Assembly: GCA_045660825.1 (NCBI GenBank)
Contig: JAZREN010000008.1
Span: forward strand, 1 to 64,000
Reading direction: 5' to 3'
Origin: HGM04593 sp045660825
GTDB lineage: Bacteria; Bacteroidota; Bacteroidia; Bacteroidales; Bacteroidaceae
DNA length: 64,000 nt
In this document: positions 60,222 through 64,000 of the stretch, piece by piece
Position numbering within the stretch: the stretch's first letter is position 1
Layout: each line of letters starts with the position of its first letter
Program-made: the position numbers and the translations under genes
Notes under the pieces: generated by a model
What the model was told of the DNA's origin: nothing
What the model saw: the letters and a program-made list of their open reading frames with translations, nothing else
The model's database searches: none

Positions 60222-61121
60222 TTACTTCTTCTCCTTGTTGCCGAATACCGAGATATTTACGTATCTCTTTGGGTTCTCCTTCAGGTCCTCAAGCAACGCA
60301 TTGGCAGCCTCGCAAGTCTCGTTGAGTTTGCTGTAGAGGGTGGTGTCTTTCAGCAACATTCCAACAGTGCCGTTACCTTCGTTGAGTGCAGTGGTAATCT
60401 GCTGAATGTTGTTGAGTGATGTCTCAAGGGTAGCAATCATTGTGCCGTAGTCAACCTCGCTGAGCTGTGACGAAACCTTCAACAAATCGTCCTCGAGCTT
60501 GATAACCTTGTCAAGGGCTGTAGGTATCTCGTTGTTCACAAGGTTGTTCAACTGCACCGATGTCGCATTCAGCTGTCCACTCAATGCCTCAAGGTTGTTC
60601 AAGGTGTTGTTTATGGCTGGGTTCGAGAATATGTTGTTCAACGATGTAAGCATTGAATCCACTTTGGGTAGCATTGCCTCAATCTGTGGAACCATATTGC
60701 CTACCTCGCCCATGGCACCTGCTTCAAGCACTCCATTGAGTGTGGCGCCCGGCTCAATGACGCCCTCGCCATTGCCAAGTACAATGCATATTGTGCTACC
60801 GCCCATGAGCTTGTTGTGTATCTGTGCATAACTGCCCTCGGGGAGCTTCATGCCTTTATCGATGCTCACGGTAAGATATACCAGGCTGCTCTCGTTGAAA
60901 TTGTGCTCAATGGAACTTACGTTACCCACCTTGCAACCATTGACGTAGACCGGTGCCGAGTTTGTCAACTCGCCGATGTTGGTGAACTCTATGCGATACT
61001 TGTCAGTGTCGTCAAAGATGTCGATACTTTTGAAAAAGTTGATAAGGAAATAGATTACGAACATTGCTGCCAATCCCAGCAAACCTACTATCAATTCGCG
61101 AGAAAATTTTATCTTGCTCAT
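60222..61121 (-). CDS. MCE/MlaD family phospholipid transport protein
   Basis: This 299-residue protein has one N-terminal membrane helix (ELIVGLLGLAAMFVIYFLIN), the MCE domain (about 40-115, IEFTNIGELTNSAPVYVNGC then KVGNVSSIE) and a long C-terminal helical/coiled region (LTSLNNIFSNPAINNTLNNL and on). It would sit in the inner membrane as the periplasmic substrate-binding part of a lipid transport system. The MlaE/MlaF partner genes are not in the window. Its start overlaps the amidase stop by 4 bp (ATGA), so translation is coupled, which is a common arrangement in Bacteroidetes. Confidence 0.9.
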   Translation of the reverse strand: MSKIKFSRELIVGLLGLAAMFVIYFLINFFKSIDIFDDTDKYRIEFTNIGELTNSAPVYVNGCKVGNVSSIEHNFNESSLVYLTVSIDKGMKLPEGSYAQIHNKLMGGSTICIVLGNGEGVIEPGATLNGVLEAGAMGEVGNMVPQIEAMLPKVDSMLTSLNNIFSNPAINNTLNNLEALSGQLNATSVQLNNLVNNEIPTALDKVIKLEDDLLKVSSQLSEVDYGTMIATLETSLNNIQQITTALNEGNGTVGMLLKDTTLYSKLNETCEAANALLEDLKENPKRYVNISVFGNKEKK

Positions 61122-62269
61122 TTTGTCTGTCTTTTAAATATTTCTATTGCCTGGCGTGTGTTGATCTTCTCTCCGTTGAGGAATGCTACAATGAATGCAT
61201 CTGCGAACTTGTCAGATATCTGCTTTTTCAGTTGTAGAATCTTGTTGTAATCTTCACTCTCGCCGTGTGTGTATTTATAAATTCCGTTCTCCTTGTAGTA
61301 ACCGGTCTTCAAACCCTTGAACCGTTTGTCGTCGCTTGCCAGTTTGCTGTCGGCAGCCATTATCTGTATCTTGAATACAGGCTTGCCGCTGTTCTTGGCA
61401 TTGCTCTCTACTTTTGCTTCCTTACCCTTGTCGGTGCCTCCCTGCTTTGCGGCAGTGCTTTTGCTCTCTTTCTCCTCCTTGCTCTTGCCATAGAGCTCAT
61501 AGTACTCGGCAAAACCGTTGAAGATACCTTTGGCAAGCTTCGCCTGTCCCTCCTTTGATGCAATGATTCCCTCGTCCTTGCTATTGGTTATGAATCCCAA
61601 CTCAACGAGAATGCTTGGCATGACAGTGCGGTGTAACACCAGGAAACCTGCAGCCGATACCCCCCTGTCGTTCAGTGTGGTGTTGCCCAGCATTCCCTTC
61701 TGTACCATCTCGGCCAATTTTACACTCAACTCCATGTCGTGGCTGCGCATGAGTTCAAAGATTATGTAGCTCTCGCTCGAGCGTGGGTCGAATCCCTTGT
61801 ATGTCTCCTCGAAATTATCCTCGGTGAGGATTACCTCATTCTCGTACATTGCGGCAGCTTTGGCCTCGGCATCAATGCCTGCACCCAGGGTGAATGTCTG
61901 GCAACCGTTGGCACTTTTGTTTGTGCTTGCGTTGGAGTGAATGGAGATGAACAGGTTTGCATTTGCCTTGTTCGCGATGTCGGCACGTCGTGCAAGTGGA
62001 ATCTTCACATCCGTTGTACGTGTGTAGATGACCTTTACCTCGGGATATGCTTTCTTTATCATTTCGCCCAGCATGTTCGACACTGTGAAGTTGATGTTCT
62101 TCTCCTGCGACTTCTTGCCCAGCGCACCGGGATCCACGCCGCCATGACCGGCGTCAATGACAACGGTAAAAGTCTTTTTGCCGCCCTTTTGTGCCACAGC
62201 TTGTGCTGTAGTCAGTGTGAGCAGCAAAAACAGCAATGCGAATTTTAAATTGCGGAGAATGTGTCCCAT
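61118..62269 (-). CDS. N-acetylmuramoyl-L-alanine amidase with C-terminal SPOR-like domain
   Basis: This 383-residue exported enzyme cuts the bond between MurNAc and the peptide of peptidoglycan. The signal peptide is MGHILRNLKFALLFLLLTLT (to AVAQ). The Amidase_3 domain (about 35-265) shows VVIDAGHGGVDPGALG, NLFISIHSNAS, SYIIFELMRSHDM and PSILVELGFITNSKDE, with all zinc His/Glu residues. A low-complexity Lys/Gly linker follows and the end (about 305-383) looks SPOR-like (FKIQIMAADSKLASDDKRFK). ATG 62269 was preferred over 62308 because the signal peptide starts there. It precedes mlaD with a 4-bp overlap. Confidence 0.9.
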   Translation of the reverse strand: MGHILRNLKFALLFLLLTLTTAQAVAQKGGKKTFTVVIDAGHGGVDPGALGKKSQEKNINFTVSNMLGEMIKKAYPEVKVIYTRTTDVKIPLARRADIANKANANLFISIHSNASTNKSANGCQTFTLGAGIDAEAKAAAMYENEVILTEDNFEETYKGFDPRSSESYIIFELMRSHDMELSVKLAEMVQKGMLGNTTLNDRGVSAAGFLVLHRTVMPSILVELGFITNSKDEGIIASKEGQAKLAKGIFNGFAEYYELYGKSKEEKESKSTAAKQGGTDKGKEAKVESNAKNSGKPVFKIQIMAADSKLASDDKRFKGLKTGYYKENGIYKYTHGESEDYNKILQLKKQISDKFADAFIVAFLNGEKINTRQAIEIFKRQTK

Positions 62270-62481
62270 AAACAACTGAACCCCTGTTTTGTTTTCCCAA
62301 AAACACAAAAACAGAGAAATTTTCTACAAAAGTACAGCATTTATTATAAATGACAAAGCGACCACCTAAATTTTGACATTTTTTGGCTTATGCAAAGCTT
62401 GACTATTGATAAAAATCATCTTTCTGCATTGAAGTACTTGCTTTTTTTTGTATTTTCGCGTGATTTATAAATAATGTACAA

Positions 62482-64000
62482 ATGCATTTTATAGAATTCA
62501 ATATAAGATACGATATCAGCGATGGTGCTACCGTGCATCTGTGCTACAGGCTCAATGACAACGGCAACGTTACCGAGTGCTCAATTCCGCTGCGTGAGGT
62601 GCAGAAGGGGTGGTGGCGATGTTCATTGGAGGTTGATGACCGTTATGCCAATATAAATTATGGCTATGAACTGCGTCTTGATGGCAATAGTCTGTGCACC
62701 GAGTGGGCGGGAACACCTCACACACTCCGTTTCAATTGCGTGAACCGCAATTATATTGTGCACGACATGTGGCTCGATTCGCCTGCCGGTTGCTATGGAC
62801 AGACAAACCTCTTCCGTTTTTTCGACAAGACAGTGACAAAACTCGACGAGCCATCCATCAATTGGTATAACCGCAGTGTCACATTCTCGGTCTATGCAAC
62901 TGGTTTGCGCACTGGCGAGCGCCTTCACCTCACAGGTGATGCCGATGTGCTTGGTACATGGGACCCTGCCCGTGCTTTGCCAATGCAGCAGCGTGTGCAG
63001 AACCGTTGGAGTGTCACATTTGATGTTGCCACATTATGGAGTGGTGCGCTCAACTATAAGTTCATCGCTATCGATGATGCCGGCAATGTACGCTGGGAGG
63101 GTGGCGACAATCGTCACATCCTGCTCCCCGATTTTGAACAGAGTACAAACTATTTCTATCAGCTCGACGGAGTGTCGTTCGATGCTCCTTCGCTCCGCTT
63201 GGCCGGTACCGTCATTCCACTGTTCTCATTGCGCTCGGCGCATGGGTGGGGTATTGGCGATTTCGGAGATATAAAACTGATGGCTGACTGGCTGGTAGCG
63301 ACAGGTCAGAATATCCTCCAGCTCTTGCCGGTCAATGATACAACAGTGCGTGGCGGCAGCGAGGATTCCTATCCATACAATTGCGTTTCGGTCTTTGCTT
63401 TGAACCCCATATACGCCGATATGTCGCAGTTGCCGGCGCTCTCTAAAGTGCGTCGCAATGCATTCTATCAGAAGGAACGCGAGGCTTTGAATGCTTTGCC
63501 GTCGGTAGATTATGCAAAGACTTATCGCTTGAAGATAAACTACTTGCGCGAACTCTTTGACGAGCTTGGCAGTGATGTCCTTGCAAGCGATGGCTATCGC
63601 GCTTTTGAGGATGCTCAACAGCAGTGGCTCAAGCCCTACGCGCTGTTCCGTTTCCTCTCGTCGCGCCTGCATAGCAACATTTGGGATTGGGGCGAGTACT
63701 CGCACTATGACAGTACCACTGTAGAACGTGTTGTTGCCGAGTACCCCGATGCCGTACACGAGATGCGTTTCCACTGTTATGTGCAGTATCTGCTCTTTAC
63801 ACAACTTTCCGATGCCCATGAGTATGCCAACAGCCGTGGTATTGCGCTCAAGGGCGATATTCCCATTGGCGTAGCTCCGAATGGTGTCGATGTGTGGTGC
63901 GACAGCGAGCAGTTCAACCTCTCGGTGTCGGCTGGTGCACCGCCCGATATGTTTGCTGCCGATGGCCAAAACTGGGGCTTTCCTACATATAACTGGCAGG
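62482..64000 (+). CDS. malQ: 4-alpha-glucanotransferase, DPE2-like with tandem CBM20 domains (3' end outside window)
   Basis: The first 506 codons of the gene are present. The predicted -7 box is TATTTTCG near 62452. Residues about 1-125 and 130-235 are two starch-binding CBM20-like domains (second: VTFSVYATGLRTGERLHLTG, VLGTWDPARAL), then the GH77 catalytic domain begins (GTVIPLFSLRSAHGWGIGDF near 245, LLPVNDTTVRGGSEDSYPYN). GIALKGDIPIGVAPNGVDVW is the conserved nucleophile-adjacent loop. The double-CBM20 layout is like plant DPE2 and some Bacteroidetes MalQ enzymes; they move glucan segments during maltose and glycogen metabolism. The C-terminal half, with the remaining catalytic acids, lies outside the window. 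Confidence 0.92.
   Translation, partial: MHFIEFNIRYDISDGATVHLCYRLNDNGNVTECSIPLREVQKGWWRCSLEVDDRYANINYGYELRLDGNSLCTEWAGTPHTLRFNCVNRNYIVHDMWLDSPAGCYGQTNLFRFFDKTVTKLDEPSINWYNRSVTFSVYATGLRTGERLHLTGDADVLGTWDPARALPMQQRVQNRWSVTFDVATLWSGALNYKFIAIDDAGNVRWEGGDNRHILLPDFEQSTNYFYQLDGVSFDAPSLRLAGTVIPLFSLRSAHGWGIGDFGDIKLMADWLVATGQNILQLLPVNDTTVRGGSEDSYPYNCVSVFALNPIYADMSQLPALSKVRRNAFYQKEREALNALPSVDYAKTYRLKINYLRELFDELGSDVLASDGYRAFEDAQQQWLKPYALFRFLSSRLHSNIWDWGEYSHYDSTTVERVVAEYPDAVHEMRFHCYVQYLLFTQLSDAHEYANSRGIALKGDIPIGVAPNGVDVWCDSEQFNLSVSAGAPPDMFAADGQNWGFPTYNWQ

Overview
The window looks like chromosomal DNA of a Bacteroidales bacterium, probably near Prevotellaceae or Bacteroidaceae. The evidence is a SusC/SusD pair, many lipoproteins, Bacteroidetes-type -7 promoter boxes (TAnnTTTG or TAnnTTCG), DUF3078/DUF3467/DUF3316-like proteins, a single-chain glycyl-tRNA synthetase, a tmRNA whose tag ends YALAA, and an IYDLAGRR...GVYIVNGKK protein tail. 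There are no phage structural genes, no transposase and no CRISPR array. One 64-kb window cannot fix the genus.

Layout. 1-8.7 kb (minus): a secreted-protein fragment, then a SusC-SusD-lipoprotein-thioredoxin nutrient uptake operon. 8.8-18.1 kb: a Nudix hydrolase, a NADAR-like/5'-nucleotidase fusion, tRNA-Leu(TAG), a parC-DUF3316-S41 peptidase run, then glyS-FKBP-DUF3467. 18.1-26.6 kb: an AraC regulator, a ResB/CcsA fusion for haem attachment, mntP, tmRNA, a helix-turn-helix protein with its own palindromic operator, two small proteins, and RNase Y. 26.7-27.3 kb: zapA with a coiled-coil partner.

27.5-40.1 kb is the most unusual part: a seven-gene minus-strand locus. In transcription order it encodes a small lipoprotein, a secreted von Willebrand A (MIDAS) protein, a lipoprotein with a second membrane segment, a 977-residue tubulin/FtsZ-like protein, an 1166-residue protein with a complete papain-type Cys protease and two membrane helices, and, after a terminator and a new promoter, a second 777-residue tubulin-like protein and an HExxH metalloprotease-like protein. 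It resembles the FtsZ-like plus VWA membrane-remodelling systems proposed from comparative genomics, with two proteases added. I infer a nucleotide-dependent filament in the cytoplasm coupled through membrane proteins to a periplasmic VWA module, but nothing in the sequence shows what it acts on.

40.1-50.5 kb: a uracil-DNA-glycosylase-like protein, a secreted repeat protein, two broken genes, a conserved hypothetical, yidC, a DUF3078 barrel, a CPA2 antiporter and a transmembrane TIR protein. 50.6-64 kb: a GH92 mannosidase carrying a palindromic repeat in frame inside its coding region, a GadC-like permease, pyruvate:ferredoxin oxidoreductase, a GHL10 glycoside hydrolase, an MCE/MlaD protein, a cell-wall amidase, and the start of a DPE2-like 4-alpha-glucanotransferase cut by the window end.

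Two copies of a miniature element with 20-bp terminal inverted repeats flank the 1-25 kb segment, and a family of GTCAT...ATGAC palindromic repeats is scattered between and inside genes. Starts were moved downstream of the longest frame where a -7 box, signal peptide or conserved N-terminus required it. All functional names come from reading motifs by eye; no database search was run.
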